Part shown: positions 52,486-63,661 of the stretch, in pieces
Layout of the letters: the number at the start of each line of letters is the position of its first letter
Position numbering within the stretch: the stretch's first letter is position 1
Origin: Coprinellus micaceus
Taxonomy: Eukaryota; Basidiomycota; Agaricomycetes; Agaricales; Psathyrellaceae
NCBI GenBank assembly: GCA_951394405.1
Contig: OX596343.1
Coordinates: 868,001-932,000, forward strand
Direction: 5' to 3'
DNA: 64,000 nt
The notes under the pieces: generated by a model
Told to the model about the DNA's origin: nothing
The model's database searches: none
What the model saw: only the letters and a program-made list of their open reading frames with translations
Translations under genes and position numbers: made by a program

Positions 52486-52826
52486 TCTGGTGATCTGTGC
52501 AGTGTCAGTGACGATGGGCGCGCCCATTTCAGCAATTGCCGGCGTCTCATCACTGGTGGGTGCTGGTGCAAGCTCGTTGCCGGATGTGGTGCCCTCTTGC
52601 ATATTCACTATTCCCAGTGCTCGGGGGGTGCTACAAATAATGTATTATGACTTGGAAGAGGGTGGGAGGAGGTCCAACACACCTTCTGTTGACGTGTGCA
52701 GAGTTGGCGACTGCGGCCGTGCCCATTTCGGCAATTGCCGGCGTCCCATCAGTTGTGGGAGCTTGTGGGCACTCGTTGCTGGCAATGGTGTCCTGCCCGT
52801 TCTCCATGCTGGTGGGGTGCTTCGGG
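52486..52826 (-). other. Two tandem, diverged exon-like copies
   Basis: Minus-strand ORF pieces starting MENGQDTIASNECPQAPTTD (from about 52826) and MQEGTTSGNELAPAPTSDET (from about 52603) share TPAIAEMG and end in NRR / TRR, each directly before a GTRTGT donor-like site. They look like a duplicated first coding exon. No downstream exon was identified, so this may be a relic. Confidence 0.35.
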
Positions 52827-53365
52827 TATCGAGCGTGTTAAAAATGAGTTGTTTATATGTAGAAAATACATACATTCTTGTGGATGAACCTTGGGGCAAC
52901 CGATCGATTGTGTCCATATAGGGGACCGCGGATTGATCGGCGTTTGTACGTCAACTGGGCGCTGAGACAGCTGTTTGGGGTGCTGTACGTTTCAGCACCC
53001 ATTGCTCATTGGGATATAGAACCGTCATTGAGTTCTATTGACTCCCACGGCTCTTTCTTTCCCCCACCACACCTTCCACAGTTGCAAACAGTGTTCGTCG
53101 AGCACGTCCCCTCCGCTCCACAACTCAACCACAACTCCCGCTCGCCTATCCGCCATCTGTTCTGCCTTCACAATGGCAACCCGTCATTTGGGGTCGCTGT
53201 CAGCATCTGCTAACTGTGCAGTTGAACGGGGAGTGCCGAGGCTTTGCATATAAAGGTGCATTATCCCAAATTTTGGGGCCCGTTTCGTTCCATTTTTGAC
53301 GCAATGGCCAACCAATCGACCCTTGCCTTGCCATGCCAATCCGTTCGTGAACGTCGCCCTACAGC

Positions 53366-53682
53366 TAGTGATAACCAAGGATAAGGATATCCCTGAGGAT
53401 AAAGGATAAAATCCGTCAAGGATAGGATACGGATTGCGATTCCCCTATCCGTGGGATTTAAAACGCGCCCAAAAACGTCCAAAACGGACCAGAACTGATG
53501 CATATAGCCGTGATTTCGTTAAATATGATGTTTTTGAACCTATTTCCATGAGTTCTTGCCCGATTTGGACGTTCTTGGGCTCATTTTGATCGGATAAATC
53601 CGCCGGATACGGATAGGATAAGGCCACGGATAGGATACGGATTGCCACTTTCGTATCCGCGGATTATCCTTGGTGATCACTA
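53366..53682. mobile_element. 317-bp hAT MITE
   Basis: Ends TAGTGATAACCAAGGATA and, inverted, TAGTGATCACCAAGGATA; the 8-bp TSD CCTACAGC (53358-53365 and 53683-53690) is exact. The arms are rich in GGATA and TATCCG words. Both ends correspond to the ends of the autonomous element at 55096-58975 but in the opposite orientation, so it is an internally deleted derivative. Confidence 0.9.
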
Positions 53683-55317
53683 CCTACAGCCCGTGCTGCC
53701 GAGTCCGCCACCCAGACCACTCCGACTGCCCAGCGCCACCAGTGCGCCACGTCAGATGATGGCAGTGACGACAGCCAGTCCGGATTGGACGACATACCTA
53801 CCCCTGTGGCCGCTCCATTGCTCTCGCGAATCGAGTTGTTCAACATTCGGTATAAGGTTGCCAAACGGACGAACGATGAGGTTTTAGGTGCGTTATTACT
53901 CACTCTGACGTGTCATTCCCCTATCTGACACCCACCTGCAGCCAAGCAGTCTGCAAAGTGGTCGTCGCCCGCATATGACCACTTCAAGATGCCGCCCACT
54001 ATTGTCGTCAAGTCGGACGGCACGGTGGTCTATTACTTCTATTGTTCAATGTATGCCCACCCTTCCATATGTTCCCTCACCCCGTTCTCACATCCGCTTA
54101 CAGCACCCCATCCGAGTACGTCTCCCATGCTCGTCACGATGAGACTACGTCCAACCTTGTGCGACACTGTGGTTGATGTGTCTGCGGGACTGGCTCTGCA
54201 GAGGCGGCTGCCCTCTCCAACTACGTTCATGGTTCATCATACGACAAGGCTCGTCATCGTGTTGATGTCTGCCTGTGGATCTGTTGCCGCCGCTGCCCCT
54301 ACGTTATCATCGAGGACCCCGAGCTTATCTCCATCTTCAAGAACCTCCACGCCCCTGTTGAGTCGCCCTCGGCATCCACTGTCTCGCGCGACGTCAAGGA
54401 GATCTTTGGTTGGACTCAGGACAACGTCATTGAAGTGCTCGCCACCGTTGAAGGCAAGATCCATCTCGCTGCAGATGGCTGGACCTCCCCCAATACCATT
54501 GCGTTCCTCGGTGTCACTGTTCAATTCGTTCAAGACTCAAAGATTGTCACGTTCCCCTTGGACTTCATCAAGTACGTGCACTGTCCCCATGACCCATACC
54601 GCTCCTAACATGCTTCAGGTTGACGAAGGCTCATACCGGCCGGTACCTTGCTATGCAACTTGCGCAATGCATCCAAGACTTCCGCATCGGCAATAAGGTA
54701 TGTTTATTGACGGATCTGCTATGCATACACCCTCATGTTTTTCATAGCTCATGGGATTCACTGGTGACAATGGGTCGAACAATGACACCATGGTTGAGGA
54801 GCTCGGTGTCCTTCTCCCAGCCTTCCCAGGGGCTTTGCACCGTGCTTGCTGTATCGGCCATGTACTCAACCTCGTTGCCAAGGTATGTCCACACACGTTC
54901 TTGATGTTCGTCGAACATAGGACTTATTTATGAGGCTGTCCTCTCTCCCTTTGCTCATAAGGGTAGTGATAAGGATCTTGATGCTGTTCTCAATGACCTC
55001 GAGGAGGATGATGACATTCCTGCTCATGATGATGATGGGGATGATACAGAGGATGGTGATGAGGTGGCGCCAGAGGTCCAAGTCAGTGACACGCTTAGTG
55101 TTCACCAAGGATAATCCTCGGATAGGAAAAGGGCAATCCTTATCCTATCCTGACATTTATCCTATCCTTACAACAGATACGGGTACGGATACGGATTGGA
55201 CCGGATAATCAGTGGATGAACGGATAGGCAGATACAGAGACGGATATCTTCGGATTATCCTCGGATAGAACAGATAGACAAGTCAAATTGTGTTGTATTA
55301 ATACATGGGTAGTATAA

Positions 55318-58300
55318 CTAATCAAAGTCAATAGCATCCCACCCTTCCTCAAGGTCCAAGTCCTCATCACCATCAATCGGATCGGTCTCCCGGACAGTCT
55401 TAAGAACATCACGATCACGAACAAGACCTACACGACTCCAGTAGTTGAGGCACATCAATGCCCGGGTTGTTTGACCACTGAGTCGGTTCCGAAGATGACT
55501 GAGGAGGATGCGTCCACGGCTAAAGCACCGTTCAACATCCACAGACGTAGCTACATGCAAGCAGAGTGAGACTCGGTAATGGTCAAGCAGTGAGAGATGA
55601 CGTACCTGGGATGGACAGGTAGTCTAGAGCCATGCGTGAGAGACGGGGATACAAGGTCACCCGATCACGCCACCAGACCATCGGCTCGTTGACATTCTTC
55701 TCAATAGGTGAGGAAAGGTACCTTTCGAGCTCGTCACGAATGACATGAGATGAACGTGAAGGGAGGGAGGGAAGAGTATCGAAGATGTTAGGTTCATGAC
55801 GGCCCTACAATTATGTTAATATCATGGCCATCAAGGATAGGTAGAAAGAAACATACCGATGAGGATCCCCCATCCTCCAGAGCGATGGCCGCAGCATAGT
55901 CACCGGGCGCCTCCAAGTCAGCATACGAACACTTGAATTCATCTCGAACCATATCCTCTGCAGTCTGCACCCAGGACGGATGCCAGTTACGTCCTCGGAA
56001 GTACTCAAGCTTGAAGGACGGATGAAGGACTATGCATAATAGGTATATCAAAGAGGTGCACAAGTGCTAAGAGATGAGACGACGTACCCATTGCAATCCG
56101 ATAGTTCTCTGATTCATCAGTCTTGTTGTAGTAGCGGTTTAGGGTCTGCTTCAAAAGGGTACATGCAGCTCGAATAGAGGGGAGAAGCCGGGTCTTGTTG
56201 AGTGCCTGCTCGGTCAGGATATCATCAATGTGATCCATAGTGGGAATGACGGTCGGCAGTGAAGGAGTTCCACGAGAGAAGAAGAGGGTTGCATGCTTGT
56301 ATACCTAAAAGGTCATAAGCATGCAGGCGACGACAAACAATAGAAGCCTCACGTACCTTGAGGACCTCGGTGAGTTGCGAGATCATGTCCCACTCATCGT
56401 CATCGAGCTCGTAACACCTTAACGCCTTCTCCTTGACCATAGTCTCAATAGCGGATCGGTACTCGATGGCAAACTTCAACATATCATAGGTTGAGTTCCA
56501 TCGAGTTGCAACGTCACGAGGCATCGCCCTCAAGGCAAGGTCAAGAGCAGCCAATATGTCATACCATAAGGGGAGGAGGATGGTGGAGGAGTGGAGGATG
56601 GCGTACGAGAGGCGGCGGAGCTGCCAGAGAGAATACATCAGTATACAAAATAACTATAACAACACGACGATGACACACCTTGAGAATCACAAGCCTCACA
56701 GGAAGAACCGACTTGTCAAGCTCGTCGCGCTCGACCTGCGACATGAGGTCTCTCTCGTCCACCCAACCCTCCGTACTGTTCTCCAACTCGTCTTGAATAT
56801 CCCCATCGTCACCTCCCTCTCCCGCCCGCACATCTTGTGCCATGGCCTCTCGAGTCTTGGCCTCCTCGAGCTCGAGGTTCTCTGCAAGCTTGCGAAGCTC
56901 GGCCCGAGCCTGGTCCAAGACAGGGTCACCCGAGGTGGTCGTGCCGTCGGTGCTGGTGTCGTCGCCAGTCTTCTTCTTCGGGGGGATGTCGAAGACACGG
57001 ATCGTGGTCCTGGCGACGAGGTTGACAACGTGCAGGAAGCACTGAGTAAGACTAGCTTCACCGGCGAAGGTGTCAATGCGCTCCTGCAGCTCACGCACCA
57101 TGACGTCATTGTTGGACGCGTTATCGCAGGTGACGCTCAGGATCTATGGATTGCAGGTGCATCAGGGACAAAAGCGAGCAGCAGTACATGGAGAACACAC
57201 CTTGTGCTCAATGCCAAACTCATGGAGAAGGCGAGCGAACTCGATTGCGAGATTCAACCCGGTGTGCCAACGAGGGATTTCGATGATGTCGAGGAGGAGG
57301 GAGAAGGGGTTTCCATTCTGTTCGAAATGAACGGTGAACGCAGCATACGCACGGTGGTTCGGCGAGGTCCAACAGTCAGTGGCGAAGTGGAGCGATCCCA
57401 GGTGCTCCTGAGCGAGGGTAAGTACAAGGGCACCAAACGCGAAGACACAAGTATAAAAAGAGGGAACGTACTCGTAATAACTTGCTGATGCGCTGGCGAA
57501 CGTTCGCGAAGACCATCTTGATATCACGCGAGACGGTGCTGGGGGACGGAACATAGTGGTGTGGGCGCCCAGTCTTCATGAGGCTGTTATAGCCTCGGTC
57601 CTTGACGATGGAAATGGGCCGCATGTTCTCGGCGACCCAGCGGACAGTCTCGGCCCTATGAACGGTTCATAAAACAGTAAGAACGCGAAGGAAAAAAGAT
57701 GTGAAACAACTCACCTCGACTCGGCCTCTGTGTGAGGACGAGTGGAGTAGGTCACCTTCCCCTTGCCCTTTCGAGCAAAAGCGACGGTGATGGCCTGGGC
57801 GGAAAGCACACCGCCATTGGTGTTCGCAGTCTTGCGAACCTCGTCTGCGCTCCCAGCCTTGTCAGCGGCTTCGAGCGCTTCGATACCGAAGCACTTCTTG
57901 ACGTGGCCGCGCATGTTCCCTGTCGAGCCGTCAAGGACGTACTTCGTTTGGCCAGTCTTCGGGTCGGTGACTTGCTTGTCGGCGTATCGGTGGCAGAATC
58001 GCATGGGCATGCGACAGTGCTCGGCGATGCACTCCCAAGTGAAGCAGCGCCGCCCGTTGACCGGCTTCGTCGAGGGCTCGGGCTTGAAGAAGCCGTACAC
58101 GGGCGACGACCACTTGTATTCTACGACCCGCATTGAGAAAGGAACGTGAACAAAGTCCTAGCGTACGCACCTTGCTTGTCCCCCGTCCCCTTTTTCGAAC
58201 CTTTTCCTCCCTCCGAACCCTTCCTCGAACCCTTCTCCTTCGACCCCGCAGTGCTTGCAAAGGTGGGTGGCGTGTCGAGCATGATGACGTCGGCGTCCAT

Positions 58301-58703
58301 GGGCAGCACGTCCCCGTTGGACGACTGATCGGCGTCGGCATCATCGTCGTCCGAGTCCTCGATCACCACGCTCTGGGATGCGCGTGGCTTTCGAGCGCCG
58401 GCAGGTGCTGAACGTGCAGACGGTGGAGGAGGGAGAGAAGCGGGTGGGGTGGGAACGTGCAGACGGTGGAGGAGGGAGAGAAGCGGGTGGGGTGGGAACA
58501 TTATGAGAAGTCGAACCAGATTCATCTGGTTCGGAGAGGCCGGTCTCAGCGCTGTCACGCCTGCCTGACGTTAGGGTGGTGCGGGCCTTTTTGAACGTCT
58601 TGACAAACGTGGTAATCGGCGCTTGTAGCTTGCGCTTCGTGGGCTGGAGGATTCGGCCACGTCGGCTGGTGGACTGGGCAGGTGTAGCAGGAGGGGAGGA
58701 CAT
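55318..58703 (-). pseudogene. hAT transposase, frameshifted by a 43-bp duplication
   Basis: ATG 58703 (MSSPPATPAQSTSRRGR) to a stop at 55318. The basic, Ser/Pro-rich N-terminus contains PTPPASLPPPPSARS. Then comes a BED-like zinc finger (YKWSSPVYGFF...FTWECIAEHC...GNMRGHVKKC), exons with DSTVSRDIKMVFANV-type sequence, LGSLHFATDCWTSPNHRAYAAF (catalytic Asp), CDNASNND-type sequence (second Asp), CFLHVVNLVART, PRDVATRWNSTYDMLKFA, NRYYNKTDESENYRIAM and VLHPSFKLEYFRG. The C-terminal dimerisation/catalytic Glu region is SVDVERCFSRGRILLSHLRNRL. About ten exons are separated by short introns. A perfect 43-bp tandem duplication (58411-58496) shifts the frame in the N-terminal region; with one unit the frame is continuous. 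The rest looks intact, so loss is recent or the duplication is an assembly error. Confidence 0.85.
58411..58496. repeat. Perfect 43-bp tandem duplication, frameshifting
   Basis: Units 58411-58453 and 58454-58496 are identical. The encoded PTPPASLPPPPSARS appears in two different frames upstream and downstream, showing that the duplication breaks the transposase frame. Confidence 0.95.
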
Positions 58704-58741
58704 AGCTGGGATTGCAGACACTCAGAGGATGAAGTTGTGCG

Positions 58742-58780
58742 GCGATTTTCACCCTCTGAGTGGTGCGAGGTGAAAATCGC
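58742..58780. promoter_or_regulatory. 12-bp stem inverted repeat upstream of the hAT transposase start
   Basis: GCGATTTTCACC (58742-58753) and its perfect complement (58769-58780) flank a 15-nt loop 39 bp upstream of the transposase ATG. It could be an operator for autoregulation or a 5'-UTR hairpin; function is inferred only from position. Confidence 0.45.
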
Positions 58781-59252
58781 GCTGGATTTGGTGCTGTACA
58801 GTCGATCGCCGGCCTGTCCGGCAACACCGAATATGCCAAGACCCGTGACCTGTATCCGCCAAATCCGGAAAGTGGAACGGATAAGCGCCCGGATAGTGCG
58901 GCATCAATCCGTATCCTATCTGTGGCGGATTTTATCCGTTATCCCCAGGGATATCCATATCCCTGGTTATCACTAGACACGCTGGCTGTCAATGCTGTTG
59001 CTGCTGAGGCTGACCTTGATGGTCGCCTCCCTGCTCTCACATTGAAGGATGCGGATGCAGGATGCTTGGTGTTGACTAAGGTGTGTGATCATTGTACCTC
59101 CCTCGTGTCCTTCTATTGAATTTATCTTCTTGCTCTCTGGCTTTGACGTCTCGCTTGCAGCATCGCTAACAGTCCCACCCTTCTCGATGGTCTGTACGAG
59201 GCTTGTGACTGGGCTTCCATACCTCGTCAGAAAATTCAGAAGGATGTTTCGA

Positions 59253-62200
59253 CACCTCAGTCACATGGACTAGCCTACCTCTTAGGTATCAAAAAATTGT
59301 TGGATCAGCTACCTAAGGGGTAGGCCTAACTGGATCTGTCCAGCCTGCTCCCGCCTGGATCCATCCAGCCTCCCCCCTGGTTCTGATCCATTCTGGACCA
59401 CCTGGATTTGTCCAGAGCCTGGATTAAGCCTGGATTCATCCACCTGGATGCCTTGCTTGGTAATCTGATGGAGTGTCACATGACAGGTATCTGGGGTCCT
59501 GGTTCTGGATTAGATCCAGATACTGGATAGATCCACAGTGCCTGGATGCATCCAGCCATGACATCATCTGTGCCTGGATATATATTTGGAAGGTGACATC
59601 ATAGATACCAAAAATAGATATGACATCATGATTGTCAGGAACAGGCACCAGATTTGATGGCAGATAGCCTGTCCATCAAATGACATCACAGATCTCAGGA
59701 ACAGGTACCAGATTTGATGGGACACAATCTGTCCATCAAATTACATCACAGGTACCGGATTTGATGGACAGATTGTGTCCATCAAATGACATCACACTCA
59801 TTTAGATAAGAGCAAACAATACTCGTTGCCTTCTCTCTCTGTCAGTTCTTACCCGATAAGGAAGGTTTGGGTATCATTAGAAAGCGTTGAATCAGGGCTA
59901 TTCATATCTTGTCATGCTCTGCTAACCCATTCAATTCCCACATTACAATTAGGCAAACTACCCAAATAATCTGATATGCCCACTCTGCGAGCTCACTCTT
60001 CACTTGTAATATACAATTTTTGATCCCATTACTTTGTGGGACTTGACTCTGCTAACAAATACTACCAAATACACAGCCCTAGACTTCTCCATTCCTTTTA
60101 AATCAATACCAAAACCCCAAATTGTTCATTGGTCACACAATCATCACAATGATGTCCAACTCACCAATGATCCATGTGCCTCCTGGAGGATGTAAGCCAT
60201 TTGAATGATGCTTAGATACCTTATACACTATAACACAATGTACTTTCACTCCAAACTTGAAAGTAGAAGCACAGAAATGAGATAGGCACATAATTGCATT
60301 GACAATATCAGTATTTATGTCAAATCAGTGCTAAGACAGCTGTGGGAAAGTTGCTACTTGTGGGAAATAGAATGAGGGCAAGAAATAGAACAAAAATCAA
60401 CAAACCAGAAGGAAAATGGATCAGGGGTTGCAAAGATATGGAAGGTGTACCATATCTTGTCTGACTTTGAGTGGTTGTTCCTAGGACTTCTGTAATGTCT
60501 TGTTACAAAGTGACTGTTTCTCCCATATCTTTTGAGTGTGTGATCCGTTTTCCTTGCAATATTTTGTAATCCCCCTAGATTGATGTCCCATTTACAATTT
60601 CCAAAGCTATTTGGTGTGGGAATATGCACAGCCACCATAAATGGCCAAGTACCAGAATTTTACCTGTGTCATTTGGGAGATGTGTATTCTGTGTTGCTTG
60701 GACATTGTGGTGTTATTACTCCACTTTCCCACTGGGAACAGCTTATTTAACCACTGGTATGTCCTGTGAACCATAGATGCTCTTGCCTCAGGACCACACC
60801 TTGCATATCATGCAACTAGTGTGCCATATTCAATTGTGATGGCCCATGACTGAACAAAGAAAGAATAAGTTATCTGAGCCCCTGGGACTGGTGTACTGTA
60901 TACAGCACTTTATTCTGTGCCCCAAGAATCATCCCATACTGCTGTTTGTCTGTGGTTATTTACACAACATACAATAAAAAATACAAATATCAAGCTAAAG
61001 CACCTCCTGACAGGGGTGAGAGCAGTGGGTCTACCTGGACTACCCGGATATGAATAGCCCTGATTCAACGCTTTCTAATGATACCCAAACCTTCCTTATC
61101 GGGTAAGAACTGACAGAGAGAGAAGGCAACGAGTATTGTTTGCTCTNNNNNNNNNNNNNNNNNNNNNNNNNNNNNNNNNNNNNNNNNNNNNNNNNNNNNN
61201 NNNNNNNNNNNNNNNNNNNNNNNNNNNNNNNNNNNNNNNNNNNNNNNNNNNNNNNNNNNNNNNNNNNNNNNNNNNNNNNNNNNNNNNNNNNNNNNNNNNN
61301 NNNNNNNNNNNNNNNNNNNNNNNNNNNNNNNNNNNNNNNNNNNNNNTAGACTTCTCCATTCCTTTTAAATCAATACCAAAACCCCAAATTGTTCATTGGT
61401 CACACAATCATCACAATGATGTCCAACTCACCAATGATCCATGTGCCTCCTGGAGGATGTAAGCCATTTGAATGATGCTTAGATACCTTATACACTATAA
61501 CACAATGTACTTTCACTCCAAACTTGAAAGTAGAAGCACAGAAATGAGATAGGCACATAATTGCATTGACAATATCAGTATTTATGTCAAATCAGTGCTA
61601 AGACAGCTGTGGGAAAGTTGCTACTTGTGGGAAATAGAATGAGGGCAAGAAATAGAACAAAAATCAACAAACCAGAAGGAAAATGGATCAGGGGTTGCAA
61701 AGATATGGAAGGTGTACCATATCTTGTCTGACTTTGAGTGGTTGTTCCTAGGACTTCTGTAATGTCTTGTTACAAAGTGACTGTTTCTCCCATATCTTTT
61801 GAGTGTGTGATCCGTTTTCCTTGCAATATTTTGTAATCCCCCTAGATTGATGTCCCATTTACAATTTCCAAAGCTATTTGGTGTGGGAATATGCACAGCC
61901 ACCATAAATGGCCAAGTACCAGAATTTTACCTGTGTCATTTGGGAGATGTGTATTCTGTGTTGCTTGGACATTGTGGTGTTATTACTCCACTTTCCCACT
62001 GGGAACAGCTTATTTAACCACTGGTATGTCCTGTGAACCATAGATGCTCTTGCCTCAGGACCACACCTTGCATATCATGCAACTAGTGTGCCATATTCAA
62101 TTGTGATGGCCCATGACTGAACAAAGAAAGAATAAGTTATCTGAGCCCCTGGGACTGGTGTACTGTATACAGCACTTTATTCTGTGCCCCAAGAATCATC

Positions 62201-62969
62201 CCATACTGCTGTTTGTCTGTGGTTATTTACACAACATACAATAAAAAATACAAATATCAAGCTAAAGCACCTCCTGACAGGGGTGAGAGCAGTGGGTCTA
62301 CCTGGACTACCCGGATATGAATAGCCCTGATTCAACGCTTTCTAATGATACCCAAACCTTCCTTATCGGGTAAGAACTGACAGAGAGAGAAGGCAACGAG
62401 TATTGTTTGCTCTTATCTAAATGAGTGTGATGTCATTTGATGGACACAATCTGTCCATCAAATCCGGTACCTGTGATGTAATTTGATGGACAGATTGTGT
62501 CCCATCAAATCTGGTACCTGTTCCTGAGATCTGTGATGTCATTTGATGGACAGGCTATCTGCCATCAAATCTGGTGCCTGTTCCTGACAATCATGATGTC
62601 ATATCTATTTTTGGTATCTATGATGTCACCTTCCAAATATATATCCAGGCACAGATGATGTCATGGCTGGATGCATCCAGGCACTGTGGATCTATCCAGT
62701 ATCTGGATCTAATCCAGAACCAGGACCCCAGATACCTGTCATGTGACACTCCATCAGATTACCAAGCAAGGCATCCAGGTGGATGAATCCAGGCTTAATC
62801 CAGGCTCTGGACAAATCCAGGTGGTCCAGAATGGATCAGAACCAGGGGGGAGGCTGGATGGATCCAGGCGGGAGCAGGCTGGACAGATCCAGTTAGGCCT
62901 ACCCCTTAGGTAGCTGATCCAACAATTTTTTGATACCTAAGAGGTAGGCTAGTCCATGTGACTGAGGTG
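59253..62969. mobile_element. Long-TIR element, CACCTCAGTCAC family, containing the assembly gap
   Basis: Ends CACCTCAGTCACATGG and its reverse complement with TSD GTTTCGA (59246-59252, 62970-62976). Inverted arms are about 656 bp each (59253-59908 and 62314-62969). The outer arms hold many CTGGAT/ATCCAG words and GATGGACA-type palindromes; the inner arms share CATTTAGATAA and GTATCATT-GAAAG words with the element at 41981. No transposase-like ORF; a 94-codon frame present twice (60354-60638 and 61621-61905, minus) has no recognisable domain. Allowing for a duplicated contig overlap, the real element is probably about 2.45 kb. Confidence 0.85.
61147..61346. other. Assembly gap (200 N)
   Basis: Exactly 200 N. 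The 1067 bp left of it (60080-61146) recur as a direct copy right of it (61347-62413) without a difference that I could see, as expected when two overlapping contig ends are joined without merging. Confidence 0.95.
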
Positions 62970-63599
62970 GTTTCGACTAGGTGGAACTCGACATCGGAGC
63001 TTGCCCGGTCTGGCCGTAAGCTTCGCCCAGCCCTTGACAAGATGGTTCTCATGGCTGAGTTTAACAAGCCTGGTGGAGTGAGGCTTCGTCGGTGCCATAT
63101 GTCTGATAGTGAATGGTCCATTATCACCGACCTTGACCCTCTTCTCAATGTATGTTACTGTCCCTTTCATTGGTCGCATATACTCAACCATTGATCTAGG
63201 CGCTCTTGTATGCTACCAAGAAGGTCTCGCACACCGCCACCCCTCTTATCCACACGGTTATCCCTGTTATTGACTCCCTCACTGCCTACTTCAACAAGAC
63301 CATTGATAACCCTGCTCTCCATCCGGCAGTTCACCACGCCGCCCTCTGTGGTGTCCTCATGCTCAACAAGTACTATGCAAAGACCGATGAGAGTGTGGTC
63401 TACCACATTGCTATGAGTGAGTTCCGTAGACTCTATTTATTGCTAGCTATTCATGTGTCCTTGTTTTGTGCTAGTCCTCCACCCTGAGTTCAAGCTCAAG
63501 TATTTCAAGAAGGCCAAGTGGCTCCCTGAGTGGATTGCAGAAGCTCGCCGTGTTGTCACAGCTGAGTGGGAGTCTCATTACAAGTCAGCCGCTCCCCCT

Positions 63600-63661
63600 C
63601 AGCCCTCATCATCACACCATGTCCCATCCTCAGCCCTCATCATCACACCATGTCCCATCCT
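63600..63661. repeat. Perfect 31-bp tandem duplication in the outer hAT gene
   Basis: Units 63600-63630 and 63631-63661 are identical (Ser/His/Pro-coding, ending CCCATCCT). 31 is not a multiple of three, so the coding frame changes across it unless it lies in an intron. Confidence 0.9.

Larger units (their letters stand above)
55096..58975 (-). mobile_element. Complete 3.88-kb hAT element
   Basis: TIRs TAGTGTTCACCAAGGATA (left) and TAGTGATAACCAGGGATA (right, inverted), with an exact 8-bp TSD GACACGCT at 55088-55095 and 58976-58983. Subterminal GGATA/TATCC words lie at both ends. It carries one spliced transposase gene on the minus strand and is inserted in reverse orientation inside another hAT transposase gene. 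Confidence 0.93.

Noticed and set aside
52454..52921. 155-codon plus-strand frame with a hydrophobic start, possible secreted protein
   Set aside because: It spans the two tandem exon-like repeats read in antisense; Cys-rich appearance is a by-product.
61096..61462. Frames running through the N stretch
   Set aside because: Artefacts of unresolved bases.
60354..61905. The twice-occurring 94-codon minus frame as a transposase of the long-TIR element
   Set aside because: Too short, no catalytic motif, and the duplication itself is probably an assembly effect.
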